Source: an uncultured Alistipes sp. (GTDB lineage: Bacteria; Bacteroidota; Bacteroidia; Bacteroidales; UBA932). From it: DNA of 64,000 bases. Shown piece after piece: positions 42,401 through 52,255 of the stretch. A program made the position numbers and the translations under genes. The notes beneath the pieces were generated by a model. It was not told the origin of the DNA. It made no database searches and was given only the letters and a program-made list of their open reading frames with translations. Position 1 is the stretch's first letter, and every line of letters starts with the position of its first letter. The DNA is taken from the NCBI GenBank assembly GCA_900550465.1, contig URSC01000009.1, positions 1 through 64,000 on the forward strand. The letters are read 5' to 3'.

Positions 42401-44248
42401 ATGAGCGAAGAATTAAGGAATTACGATGAAAGTGCGATAGAGACCCTCGACTGGTACACCCACATCCGCACCCGCCCCGGCATGTACATTGGCAGCACCG
42501 GGGACGGCTCGATGCCGGACGACGGCCTGTATGTGCTGGTCAAGGAAGTGATTGACAACTCGATAGATGAATATGCCTCCGGTTTCGGCCGCGAGATCAT
42601 CATCACCGTGGAGGGCCGTCAGGTGACGGTGCGCGACTTCGGCCGCGGCATCCCCCTCGAGAAGCTGATCGATGCCTCCAGCAAGCTGATGACCGGCGGT
42701 AAGTTCGACAGCGGAGCTTTCAAGAAGAGCGTGGGGCTCAACGGTATAGGTATCAAGGCGGTCAATGCCACCTCGGTATATTTTCAGGTAACGGCATGGA
42801 GGGACGGAAAATGGCGGAGCGCCACATATTCGAAGGGTATCCTCGAAAAGGACGAGAGCGGGGAAGGCTCCACAGAGAAGAACGGCACCCTGGTCAGTTT
42901 CATTGCCGACGACGAGGTCTTCCACAACTACTCCTACAATATGGAGTTCATCGAGACCATGGTACGCAACTACGCCTACCTAAACACCGGCCTGACCCTC
43001 CGTCTCAACGGCACGGCATATCATTCGCAGAACGGTCTGCTGGACCTGGTCAACGAGACCATGGTCGCCGAGCCGCTGTACCCCCCTATCCATCTGAAGG
43101 GCGAGGACATAGAGTGCGTCATCACCCACGGAGACAGCAACGGGGAGAACATCGCGTCCTTCGTCAACGGCCAGAACACCACCCAGGGAGGCACCCATCT
43201 CGCCGCATTCCGCGAGGCCGTGGCCAAGACCGTCAAGGAGCATTTCAAGAAGGACTTCGAGCCGGCCGACATCCGCCAGTCGATAGTCGGAGCCATCAGC
43301 ATCAGGGTCAATGAGCCGGGCTTCGGCAACCAGACCAAGACCAAGCTCAGCTCCAAGGACGTGCGCCCCGGCCTGTCAGTCCGCTCCTTCATAGGGGATT
43401 TCATCCAGGAAGAACTGGACAACTACCTGCACAAGCATCCGGAGACTGCATCGATAATGCTTAAGAAGATCCAGGCCTCCGAGAAGGAGCGCAAGGCCAT
43501 CTCCGGCATCCAGAAGAACATCAAGGAAAAGGTCAAGAAGGCCAGCCTCTGCAACAAGAAGCTGCGCGACTGCCGCGTCCACTACACCGATACCCGCAAT
43601 CCCCTGGCCGAGCAGTCCTCGATATTCATCACCGAGGGAGACTCCGCCAGCGGCTCGATCACCAAGATCCGCGATGTGAACACACAGGCCGTGTTCAGCC
43701 TCAGGGGAAAGCCCCTCAACTGCGTGCAGAAGAGCGAGAAAGAGGTCCGCGAGAATGAGGAGATGCTCCTGCTCAAGGCCGCCCTCAACGTCGAGGAGGA
43801 CATGGACAACCTGCGCTACAACAAGATAATCATCGCCACCGATGCCGATGTGGACGGCATGCACATCCGCCTGCTGATGGTCAGCTTCTTCCTGAAGTAC
43901 TACCCCGACCTCATCCGTCAGGGTCACGTCTACATCCTCCAGACCCCCCTCTTCCGCGTGCGCAACAAGAAGCGCAGCATCTACTGCTACAACGAGGAGG
44001 AAAAGACCGCAGCCATGAAGGAGCTCGGAGCGGGCCACGAGATCACCCGCTTCAAAGGCCTCGGCGAGATATCCCCCGAGGAATTCAAGGACTTCATCGG
44101 CGAGGAGATGCGCCTCGACCCGGTCCGTCTCGACCCCGACGACAGCATCCCTCCCCTGCTCCAGTTCTACATGGGCAAGAACACCATGAACCGTCAGTCA
44201 TTCATCCGTCAGAACCTCCGTTCCGACCTAATCCTGGAGATCGTATAA
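42401..44248 (+). CDS. parE: DNA topoisomerase IV subunit B (ParE)
   Basis: The 615-residue GHKL/TOPRIM protein is the ATPase subunit of a type IIA topoisomerase. The ATP site has E49 and N53 in KEVIDNSIDE and the GLNGIGIKAVNA glycine box. The TOPRIM domain has ITEGDSASG and DADVDGMH. The sequence lacks the GyrB insertion, and its short C-terminus fits the Bacteroidota ParE subgroup better than GyrB. The start at 42401 (MSEELRNYDE) gives the family N-terminus. No parC lies next to it; a lipid acyltransferase gene starts 1 bp after the stop. Confidence 0.92.
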   Translation: MSEELRNYDESAIETLDWYTHIRTRPGMYIGSTGDGSMPDDGLYVLVKEVIDNSIDEYASGFGREIIITVEGRQVTVRDFGRGIPLEKLIDASSKLMTGGKFDSGAFKKSVGLNGIGIKAVNATSVYFQVTAWRDGKWRSATYSKGILEKDESGEGSTEKNGTLVSFIADDEVFHNYSYNMEFIETMVRNYAYLNTGLTLRLNGTAYHSQNGLLDLVNETMVAEPLYPPIHLKGEDIECVITHGDSNGENIASFVNGQNTTQGGTHLAAFREAVAKTVKEHFKKDFEPADIRQSIVGAISIRVNEPGFGNQTKTKLSSKDVRPGLSVRSFIGDFIQEELDNYLHKHPETASIMLKKIQASEKERKAISGIQKNIKEKVKKASLCNKKLRDCRVHYTDTRNPLAEQSSIFITEGDSASGSITKIRDVNTQAVFSLRGKPLNCVQKSEKEVRENEEMLLLKAALNVEEDMDNLRYNKIIIATDADVDGMHIRLLMVSFFLKYYPDLIRQGHVYILQTPLFRVRNKKRSIYCYNEEEKTAAMKELGAGHEITRFKGLGEISPEEFKDFIGEEMRLDPVRLDPDDSIPPLLQFYMGKNTMNRQSFIRQNLRSDLILEIV

Positions 44249-44249
44249 C

Positions 44250-44828
44250 ATGAGAATCATCAGTCCCAAGACCGCCAAGCGCATACTCAGCATGATGGGT
44301 TGGAGAGGAATGGACGAGGCCATCCCCGCCCCCAAGTGCATCATACTCGGAGCCCCCCACACCTCCATCTGGGACTTCGTCATCTCATGGCTCTACTACC
44401 GCTCCGTCGGGGGCAATGCCAAGGTGATGATCAAGAAGGGCTTCTTCAAATGGCCCCTGGGCCCCATCCTGCGGCATCTCGGCGGCATCCCCGTGGACCG
44501 CACCACCGGCGGCGGAGCGCACCTGGTCCGTCAGATGATAGAGGAGTTCGAGAAGGACGAATACTTCCAGCTGGCCATCGCCCCCGAGGGCACGCGTCGG
44601 CCCGTGAAGCGGTGGAAAGGCGGTTTCCACCTGATAGCCAAGGCCACCGGCGTACCGGTCTTCCTCGGCTACTTCGACTGGGGCACCAAGACCGTCGGCG
44701 CCAAGGAGGAGTTCCACATCACCGACGACGTGGACGCCGACCTCAAACGCATAAGACAGTGGTACAAAGATAAAGGTGTGGTAGGAAAGTTTCCTGAAAA
44801 ATTCACTACCGGGGACGACCTGGACTAA
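44250..44828 (+). CDS. PlsC-type lysophospholipid acyltransferase
   Basis: The 192-residue acyltransferase has motif I as HTSIWD (HX4D), a middle segment GGIPVDRTTGGG and motif III APEGTRRP. It is therefore a 1-acyl-glycerol-3-phosphate acyltransferase-like protein of the short form. It has no clear transmembrane helix. It follows parE by 1 bp and precedes an acyl-CoA synthetase by 12 bp, which supports a role in lipid assembly. The acceptor could also be another lipid. Confidence 0.88.
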   Translation: MRIISPKTAKRILSMMGWRGMDEAIPAPKCIILGAPHTSIWDFVISWLYYRSVGGNAKVMIKKGFFKWPLGPILRHLGGIPVDRTTGGGAHLVRQMIEEFEKDEYFQLAIAPEGTRRPVKRWKGGFHLIAKATGVPVFLGYFDWGTKTVGAKEEFHITDDVDADLKRIRQWYKDKGVVGKFPEKFTTGDDLD

Positions 44829-44840
44829 CATCACAGCATC

Positions 44841-46529
44841 ATGGACAACGTACATCAGCGGTCGCTTCGGGCGCTGCTCGAATTCGCCTTTACACACTAT
44901 CAGGACAAGCCCTTCCTGCACTTCATCGACGGGCCGGGCTACACCTACGGGGAATTTCACGCCAAGGCCCGCGAAATCGCGGAGTTCCTGGCCCGCTACG
45001 GCATAGGCCGCGGCTCCCTCGTGGGACTGCTCTCCCAGAACATGCCCAACTGGGGCGTAGCCTACTTCGCCACCGCCGCCTTCGGAGGCATCAGCGTCCC
45101 GATGCTGCCCGATTTTTCCGAAAGCGAGATCAAGCACATCCTCAAACATTCCGAGGCCAAGGCCCTCTTCGTCTCCCGCAAACTCCAGCACAAGGTCCTG
45201 CAGAAAGCCGTCGACCGCCTCGACGTGATCATCTGCCTCGACGATTTTTCCATAATCAAGGGAGAGCCCATAGCCTCCGAGCCCGCCCCCCTGGCCTCGG
45301 AGGAGGAGATCCAGCCCGACGACCTGGCCGCCATCATCTACACCTCCGGCACCACCGGCAGCTCCAAGGGCGTGATGCTCAGCCACCGCAACCTCTGCGC
45401 CAACCTCTGGTCCACCGAGGACGTCCGCCCGAGCTTCGACTGGGACGTGTGGCTGTCCCTGCTGCCCCTGTCCCACACCCTCGAGTGCAGCATGTGCCTG
45501 CTCCTACCGATGCAGGCCGGAGCCAGCGTCAACTACATTGAGAAAGCCCCCACCCCCTCGATCCTGATGAGCGCCCTCGCCAAGGTGCGCCCCACCACGA
45601 TATTGTCCGTACCCCTTATTATAGAAAAGGTGTACCGCAGCGCCGTTCTGCCAAAGCTCACCGCCACTCCCCTGCTCCGGTTCATGCACCGGATACCGCC
45701 CCTGAGGAAAATGATGCACCGCAAGGCCGGGAAGCAGCTCTTCGAGAAATTCGGCGGCCGCATCCGCTTCTTCGGTATCGGCGGTGCAAGGCTCGACCCG
45801 GAGGTGGAGCGCTTCCTGCTGGAGGCCCGCTTCCCCTACGCCATAGGCTACGGCCTCACCGAGACCTCACCCCTCATCGCCGCCGCCACCCCCGACATGG
45901 TACGGCTAGGCTCCACCGGTCCGGTAGTCAAGGGCGTGACGCTCAAGCTGCTGGACAAGGACCCCAGGACAGGAGTCGGCGAGATCGCAGTCAAGGGAGA
46001 CAATGTCACCCGCGGCTATTTCAAGAACCCCGAGGCCACAGCCGCCGCATTCACCGAGGACGGCTGGTTCAAGACCCGCGACCTGGGCCGCCTCGACCGA
46101 GACGGCTGGCTCTACATCAAAGGCCGCTCATCGACCACCATCATCGGCCCCAGCGGTGAGAACATCTATCCCGAGGAAGTCGAGAGCGTCATCAACAGCC
46201 ACGAGATGGTCGCCGAATCGGTCGTAACCTCCCGCAAGGGCCGCCTGACCGCCCTCGTCCACTTCGACTCCGAGAAGCTCAAGGCCTTCCTCGAGTCGAC
46301 CGACGAGCTCAAGCGCACTACACAGGAGAAACTCGAAAACCTCAAGAAAGAGGTCCTCGAGTATGTCAATCAGAAAGTCAGCAAATTCTCCCGCATCAGC
46401 GAGATAGACCCCCAGGAAGAAGAGTTCGAGAAGACCGCCACCCACAAGATCAAGCGCTACCTCTACGACGGGTCCAAGACACCCGGCAAGTCCTCCAAGG
46501 ACAGTAAGGACACCAAAGGCTCCAAATAG
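44841..46529 (+). CDS. long-chain acyl-CoA synthetase (AMP-binding)
   Basis: The 562-residue ligase activates fatty acids through acyl-AMP to acyl-CoA. The AMP-binding core is seen as YTSGTTGSSKGVMLSHRN (near residue 168) and GYGLTETSP. The later motif TRDLGRLDRDGWLYIKGR carries the hinge Asp/Arg. The C-terminus has an unusual Lys/Ser/Asp-rich tail of about 20 residues. The pairing with the acyltransferase suggests they act in phospholipid or exogenous fatty-acid use. The repeat array begins 15 bp downstream. Confidence 0.9.
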   Translation: MDNVHQRSLRALLEFAFTHYQDKPFLHFIDGPGYTYGEFHAKAREIAEFLARYGIGRGSLVGLLSQNMPNWGVAYFATAAFGGISVPMLPDFSESEIKHILKHSEAKALFVSRKLQHKVLQKAVDRLDVIICLDDFSIIKGEPIASEPAPLASEEEIQPDDLAAIIYTSGTTGSSKGVMLSHRNLCANLWSTEDVRPSFDWDVWLSLLPLSHTLECSMCLLLPMQAGASVNYIEKAPTPSILMSALAKVRPTTILSVPLIIEKVYRSAVLPKLTATPLLRFMHRIPPLRKMMHRKAGKQLFEKFGGRIRFFGIGGARLDPEVERFLLEARFPYAIGYGLTETSPLIAAATPDMVRLGSTGPVVKGVTLKLLDKDPRTGVGEIAVKGDNVTRGYFKNPEATAAAFTEDGWFKTRDLGRLDRDGWLYIKGRSSTTIIGPSGENIYPEEVESVINSHEMVAESVVTSRKGRLTALVHFDSEKLKAFLESTDELKRTTQEKLENLKKEVLEYVNQKVSKFSRISEIDPQEEEFEKTATHKIKRYLYDGSKTPGKSSKDSKDTKGSK

Positions 46530-46543
46530 CCAATTTCACTCAC

Positions 46544-46765
46544 ACTCCTTCCAAAGGAGTAGGAAATTACCTGAATTTGGCCACTCCTTCCGAAGGGGTG
46601 TAATGCTGCACTTCCAAGAAAACGGTTCCACAATGCCTACAGCAGGCACTGCTCCGGAAAAGGCCCGTTCACTCCTTCCGAAGGAGTAGGAGTTTGCCGG
46701 GATTTGGCCACTCCTTCCGAAGGAGTTGGGATTTGCCGGGATTTATACACTCCTTTAGAAAGAGT
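46544..46765. repeat. cluster of five 17-nt palindromes at 39-bp spacing
   Basis: Variants of ACTCCTTCCGAAGGAGT lie at 46544-46560, 46583-46599, 46671-46687, 46710-46726 and 46749-46765. Starts are 39 bp apart within the first pair and within the following triplet. Flanking words such as GGATTTGGCC and TTTGCCGGGATTT recur. The palindromes share the CCTTCCGAAGG core with the array further right. The 844 bp between 46530 and 47373 hold no credible gene. Confidence 0.85.
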
Positions 46766-46806
46766 GTAATGCTACATTTAAGCCGATTGGTTTATAACGA
46801 TATCCA

Positions 46807-46852
46807 GAAGGTGACGGCGAAAGGCCGTTTGACCCGGCACTTTCCGGATGGG
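46807..46852 (-). repeat. inverted copy of a 46-bp repeat module
   Basis: This stretch (GAAGGTG...GAAAGGCCGTTT...ACCCGGCAC...TTCCGG) is the reverse complement of 57445-57490, with roughly 80-85 percent identity by eye. It links the first repeat locus with the one upstream of the RAYT gene. Confidence 0.7.
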
Positions 46853-46865
46853 AATCCGGAGCAGG

Positions 46866-47359
46866 ACCCGTTGGAGGGTAGGAAAGGACTGAACGGAAGG
46901 AAAACGCCGCTACAGACGCTGTGGCGGACATCGCCCGATGACTCACCTTCCGAAGGTGAGACGATTTCGAGGGGAAACTGCACACCTTCCGAAGGTGGGA
47001 AAGGGCGGAACGGAAGGAAAATGCCGCTACAGACGCTGTGGCGGACATCGCCCGATGACTCACCTTCCGAAGGTGAGACGATTTCGAGGGGAAACTGCAC
47101 ACCTTCCGAAGGTGGGAAAGGGCGGAACGGAAGGAAAATGCCGCTACAGACGCTGTGGCGGACATCGCCCGATGACTCACCTTCCGAAGGTGAGACGATT
47201 TCGAGGGGAAACTGCACACCTTCCGAAGGTGGGAAAGGGCGGAACGGAAGGAAAATGCCGCTACAGACGCTGTGGCGGACATGCTGCGAATACTCACCTT
47301 CCGAAGGTGGGACGATTTCGCGGAAAAACTGCACACCTTCCGAAGGTGCGAAAGGCCAG
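46866..47359. repeat. tandem array of 117-bp units with three inverted repeats each
   Basis: Units start at 46942, 47059, 47176 and 47293 (last partial), preceded by a partial unit. Units 1 and 2 look identical along all 117 bp; unit 3 diverges only at its end. Each unit has the palindrome CACCTTCCGAAGGTG twice, 39 bp apart, and a 9-bp hairpin CCGCTACAG-ACG-CTGTGGCGG. The unit is 3 x 39 bp and lacks stops, so it opens long false reading frames on both strands. It lies between two convergent genes. Confidence 0.92.
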
Positions 47360-47373
47360 GAGAAGGAGGACGG

Positions 47374-48219
47374 CTACTTGAAGTCAATGTCGAAGCGGCC
47401 GACCCATTCGCCCTGGGCGCCGGCCTGGACGACGACGACATCACGGCCGACGCGGTTCTGGTAGACGCGGTCGGTCTTGAGGAAGGTGTGGCTGTGGCCG
47501 CCGATGATGATGTCGATGTTCTCGGAATCCTTGGCAAGGGCGACATCGTTGGCCTGGTCCGGATAGCCGGAGTAGCCGAGGTGAGTGAGGGCGATGACCA
47601 GGTCGCACTTCTCGACGTTCTTCAGGTAGTCAGCCCACTTGTCGGCGGAAGCGAAGGCGTCCATGTAGACGATGCCCTTCAGATTCTGCCTGGCCACTAA
47701 GGTCCTCAGAGGAACAGTCAGGCCGAAGATGCCTATCTTCTTTCCGGCCTTCTCCACGATAACGTAAGGCTTCACCAGATCCTCCAAAGCAGTGCCGGAG
47801 AAATCATAGTTGGCGCAAACGGTCTGAAACCTGGCCTTGGACAGACGGCGGGCCAGCTCGTCCACTCCGTTGTCGTACTCGTGGTTGCCGATGGCCACGA
47901 CCTCATAGCCGAGGGCGTTCATCACCTCCATCTCGAGGTCTCCGCCGAAGACTGTAAAGTACGGTGTGCCCTGGTTGTAGTCCCCGGCATCCACTATCAG
48001 CACATGGTCCTTGCCGTACTGGGAAAGCACCTGCTGGAAATACTCGGCGCGGCGGTGCACTCCTCCTGTGCCGGCACCCTTTCCGGTGCGGACCTCCTCT
48101 ATCTGGGAGTGGGAGTCATTGGTATGCAGGATTACCAGGTCCTGGGCGGTGAGAGCGGGTGCGGCAGCGAAGAGCAGAAGGGCGGCTGCCGCGGATATGA
48201 TATTGTTCCTCATTTTCAT
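47374..48219 (-). CDS. exported metallophosphatase, 5'-nucleotidase N-terminal part
   Basis: The 281-residue protein has a signal peptide (cleavage near ALTAQ) and the calcineurin-like metallophosphatase fold of UshA-type 5'-nucleotidases. The metal-binding motifs are visible: HTNDSHS, DAGDYNQG, GNHEYDNG and GGHSHTF. It lacks the C-terminal substrate-binding domain, which is encoded by the adjacent gene, ending 18 bp before. The split is common in Bacteroidota. The start at 48219 (MKMRNN) gives a compact signal peptide; starts at 48231 and 48213 are also possible. Confidence 0.9.
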   Translation of the reverse strand: MKMRNNIISAAAALLLFAAAPALTAQDLVILHTNDSHSQIEEVRTGKGAGTGGVHRRAEYFQQVLSQYGKDHVLIVDAGDYNQGTPYFTVFGGDLEMEVMNALGYEVVAIGNHEYDNGVDELARRLSKARFQTVCANYDFSGTALEDLVKPYVIVEKAGKKIGIFGLTVPLRTLVARQNLKGIVYMDAFASADKWADYLKNVEKCDLVIALTHLGYSGYPDQANDVALAKDSENIDIIIGGHSHTFLKTDRVYQNRVGRDVVVVQAGAQGEWVGRFDIDFK

Positions 48220-48237
48220 AACTTGAGTCATCTGTTT

Positions 48238-48993
48238 TTAGTCCTCGTCAATGATTACACGTCCGTCCGTCTTGTTCTCCAGCACCACTCCGGATTCGGA
48301 GAGTTCCTCCAGATAGGCCACCGCAGCGTCCCGCATCACTATGCCGGTGCGCTTGATGGAGACGGCCTCGCTGCCGATGTGGAAGCGGTCGCCGCCGTCG
48401 AGCAGGAAATCGATGGTCACAAGGTTGTACAGGCCGTCCTCCTCCAAGGACTGCCCTCCTATCAGGCAGTTCTCTATCTCCTTGTCCTCGACCAGTATCC
48501 GCACTCCGCCGAGGGCCTCGAAGCGCTCGCGGTGAGCGAAGTTCTCGAGAATCTCCCGCACGTCCTTGCCCTTCATCACGGCCACTACGACCGAGTTGTT
48601 GAACGGAAGGGTGGAATAGATGTCGTAGACGCGGACCGCACCCTTGGGGAAGTTGCTGCGGATGCCGCCCATGTTGGTCAGGGAGAGCGTGGGATAATCG
48701 TTGTCGATATAAGGCTGAGCTGCATGTATCAGCATGTCGGCCACCAGGTTGGTCAGGGCGCTCTCGGGCTGGGCCTCCTCTATCTCGGCATTGGAGTAGA
48801 TGACCACCTTCATCAGAGGGCCCATCTGCTCCTGATGCTCAGCGATGATGCGGTCCACCGGATACACGGTCGCACTCTCGTAGGTCGAATCCATGCGTAC
48901 CCTCTGCCACTTGTACTCAAAGTTCTGAGCACTAAGCAGCTGTCCCGCCAAAAGCAGCACAGGAACCACAAATAAAAACTTACAATCCTTCAT
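48238..48993 (-). CDS. exported 5'-nucleotidase C-terminal domain protein
   Basis: The 251-residue product has a signal peptide (cleavage near LLSAQ) and the 5'-nucleotidase C-terminal domain. This includes ESALTNLVADML, the LTNMGGIRSNFPKG region with the substrate-binding Arg, and LPFNNSVVV. With the metallophosphatase gene downstream (18 bp from this stop to the chosen start) it would rebuild a complete UshA-like enzyme in the periplasm, releasing phosphate and nucleosides from nucleotides. Each part has its own export signal. Confidence 0.9.
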   Translation of the reverse strand: MKDCKFLFVVPVLLLAGQLLSAQNFEYKWQRVRMDSTYESATVYPVDRIIAEHQEQMGPLMKVVIYSNAEIEEAQPESALTNLVADMLIHAAQPYIDNDYPTLSLTNMGGIRSNFPKGAVRVYDIYSTLPFNNSVVVAVMKGKDVREILENFAHRERFEALGGVRILVEDKEIENCLIGGQSLEEDGLYNLVTIDFLLDGGDRFHIGSEAVSIKRTGIVMRDAAVAYLEELSESGVVLENKTDGRVIIDED

Positions 48994-49121
48994 CGTAAAA
49001 ATCGTAAAATTAAATTCTAATTCTTAAACAATTCAAACAATCCGTCATTCCAAGGTCTACCCGAAAACGGACAAAACCGGAGAGAGGCAAATCATCGCAA
49101 ATTAAACAAAGCCTCACCCGA

Positions 49122-49240
49122 GGTGCGTCAGAGTGGGTAAAATGCAAGGCGTCGAGGAGGACGGTGAAGGAGTTTACTTGACGTAAATGACTGAGCCGTC
49201 CGCTGAAGACAACGCCGCAGTTTGCCCGCTATGACGCGCC
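49122..49240. repeat. 119-bp imperfect inverted repeat
   Basis: The outer arms GGTGCGTCAGAGTGGG... (49122-49150) and ...CCCGCTATGACGCGCC (49212-49240) pair along nearly 30 bp. An inner GGACGG/CCGTCC stem and a TTTAC-TTGAC-GTAAA apex follow. Several non-Watson-Crick pairs are T opposite G on the plus strand, so a plus-strand RNA folds better. It begins 3 nt after the ABC permease stop. The 250-bp gap (48994-49243) holds no other gene. Confidence 0.75.
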
Positions 49241-49243
49241 GAA

Positions 49244-50596
49244 TCAGTATTTTAACCATTTCCAGATGTCCTTCCAGGAGTACTTCGTACCGTGCATCAG
49301 AATACCGATACGGTAGACCTTTCCGGAGAAGAACACAGCTATCAGGAAAGTAATCAGCAGCAGCCCGATGGACAGCAGCAGCTCCCAGGTCTGCACGCAG
49401 CCCTCGAAGGGCACGCGGGCCAGCATCACCATGGGGGAAGTGAAGGGGATCATGGAGCCCCAGAAGGCCAGCTGTCCGTCAGGATTCTGGAAGGTCTGGA
49501 GCATGAGCAGCAGGCCGAGGATAAGGGGAATGGTCACGGGCAGGACGAGCTGCTGGGTATCGGCCTCGTTGTCCACTGCCGAGCCTATGGCCGCAAAGAG
49601 GGAAGCGTAGAGCAGGTATCCAAGCACGAAGTAAATCAGGAAGCAGCCGATGATAAGACCGAAGTTGACTTCCTTGAGGGCTGCGAATACCTGTGCGACC
49701 TCGCTGTCGGAGGCCGAGGCTATCTGGGCCATCTGCTCAGAGTCCATGCCGGCCATCTGGGTCATCTGCTCCATGGCCTCGGGGTCGCTCATCAGCTCAG
49801 GTCCCATAGCGAGCTGGAAGCCGAATACGATGGCCAGGGTCAGGATCACCCAGATGAAGAACTGGGTGAGGGCCACGCTGGCCACTCCGAGTATCTTGCC
49901 TATCATCAGGTCGAAAGGCTTTACGGATGAGACGATGACCTCCACTATCTTGTTGGATTTCTCGTTGATGACGCTGGACATCACCATATTGCCGAACATG
50001 GTTACGAACATGTAGATGACGAAGCCCATGATGAAGGAGATGGCCATGCTGATGCCGACTAAGGACTCCCGCTCCTGCCCGTCCTCGCTGACGATATAGG
50101 TGTTCAGCTCCACTTCGTGATTGAGGTCGGCCTGTATCCGGTCGAAGTTCTCTATGTTGTACTGCTGGAGCTTGTAACGCTCGATGATATCGTTGACATC
50201 GGCCTTTATCGCATCGCTCACCTTGGCGTTGATCTGCTTGGCGGCGTAGGCGTCCACTGTCACGTTGTTGGCGGTATCCAGGGGCGAGACGTACATCGCC
50301 GCATACACTCCCAGACTGTCGAGATGGTTCTTGACGAAGTCCATATCGCCGCTATCCGAGATAATGTACTCAATCTCCGCCCCGCTCTCGAGCGACTGGG
50401 CCACAATACCCGATGCGTCGACCACCATCACCTTGCTGACATCCTTGTCCAGGTCGGCCATCATGATAAGAGAGGGCACGATCATCAGGGCAGCGAAGAG
50501 AATCGGTGTGACGATAGTAGTGATGATAAATGATTTCTTCTTGACGCGGATGGAGAATTCACGTCCCAGTACGAGTTTTATCTTCTTGAAGTCCAT
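49244..50596 (-). CDS. ABC transporter permease, NatB/ABC-2 type
   Basis: The 450-residue membrane protein has one N-terminal helix (about 25-45), a large periplasmic domain (about 50-180) and a cluster of five or six helices in the C-terminal half. This is the layout of NatB-like ABC-2 permeases. A Met/Asp/Ala-rich loop lies near residues 270-300. It follows the ATPase gene by 1 bp, so they form one exporter. The substrate (sodium, drug or peptide) cannot be inferred. Confidence 0.9.
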   Translation of the reverse strand: MDFKKIKLVLGREFSIRVKKKSFIITTIVTPILFAALMIVPSLIMMADLDKDVSKVMVVDASGIVAQSLESGAEIEYIISDSGDMDFVKNHLDSLGVYAAMYVSPLDTANNVTVDAYAAKQINAKVSDAIKADVNDIIERYKLQQYNIENFDRIQADLNHEVELNTYIVSEDGQERESLVGISMAISFIMGFVIYMFVTMFGNMVMSSVINEKSNKIVEVIVSSVKPFDLMIGKILGVASVALTQFFIWVILTLAIVFGFQLAMGPELMSDPEAMEQMTQMAGMDSEQMAQIASASDSEVAQVFAALKEVNFGLIIGCFLIYFVLGYLLYASLFAAIGSAVDNEADTQQLVLPVTIPLILGLLLMLQTFQNPDGQLAFWGSMIPFTSPMVMLARVPFEGCVQTWELLLSIGLLLITFLIAVFFSGKVYRIGILMHGTKYSWKDIWKWLKY

Positions 50597-50597
50597 A

Positions 50598-51521
<924 letters not shown>

Positions 51522-51536
51522 ATTGTCTTGAAAATA

Positions 51537-52244
51537 CTATTCGAACTTGATGGATACCAGCTCCTGGGTGTGGTCCAGACGGCCCTTGCGGTCATATACC
51601 GCCTGCCTGACGCAGCCGATGCCGGCCGCGTACCAGGTCTCTATGCGCTCGGTCCTGGAGCCCACTGTCCTGGTCACCTGCTCTTCCTTGATCAGGAAGC
51701 AGTCGAAGGTACCGGCAGGGACCGTGATGTCCTTCTGCTGCACCACCTGACGGTTCTGCGTGACGATGGTCGCCGATATCTTGCCTATTTTCACCTTGAT
51801 GGTGCCGTCCGGTATGGTTGTACCGGCCTTGATGCCGGAGGGCACGCTGCTGGCATCGCCCTTGGACATGATGTCCTGGACCTTCATCACCTTGCCCACG
51901 TCACTCATGCGCGAGACGGTGCCTTCGGGACCGCCGACCGTAACCTCCATCGGAAGATTGCCGCCGTTGTCATCAAAGAGAGGACTGCCGTCCTCATCGT
52001 AGAAATACTGGTCAAATGTCACCGTACCGTCCGTCAGAGTTCCCTCGACTGCGCTCACCTTCATAATATAGGAGCTCATCTTTGCTCCGTCGGAATCATA
52101 ATTGACATATTCCAGTACCATTCCCTTGGTGATGGGGCAATACCCCGACTTATCGTAGTCCTGAGCGGATACAGAATATCCGCCGGACAGCACGAGGGCC
52201 GCGGCGGACATCAATGTGCAGATTGTTGCGGTTAACTTTCTCAT
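51537..52244 (-). CDS. exported TapB/DUF3108-like protein
   Basis: The 235-residue product has a signal peptide (cleavage near SVSAQ) without lipobox. The body is beta-rich and resembles the TapB/DUF3108-type beta-barrel proteins of Bacteroidota, with conserved pieces GMVLEYVNYD, VPAGTFDCFLIKE and WYAAGIGCVRQ. Function is unknown. It lies between the CNNM-type transporter and the ABC exporter with short gaps (11 and 15 bp), so the four genes 53578 to 49244 may be one operon. Confidence 0.78.
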   Translation of the reverse strand: MRKLTATICTLMSAAALVLSGGYSVSAQDYDKSGYCPITKGMVLEYVNYDSDGAKMSSYIMKVSAVEGTLTDGTVTFDQYFYDEDGSPLFDDNGGNLPMEVTVGGPEGTVSRMSDVGKVMKVQDIMSKGDASSVPSGIKAGTTIPDGTIKVKIGKISATIVTQNRQVVQQKDITVPAGTFDCFLIKEEQVTRTVGSRTERIETWYAAGIGCVRQAVYDRKGRLDHTQELVSIKFE

Positions 52245-52255
52245 TGCCTTATCTT

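Noticed and set aside
46866..47359. CRISPR array
   Set aside because: Whole 117-bp units repeat with no unique spacers, and no cas genes are present.
46694..47546. Several long overlapping reading frames on both strands (up to 263 codons) with repeated peptide segments
   Set aside because: They exist because the 117-bp unit is a multiple of three and has no stops in several frames. Composition is unlike protein, frames conflict, and one runs into the metallophosphatase gene.
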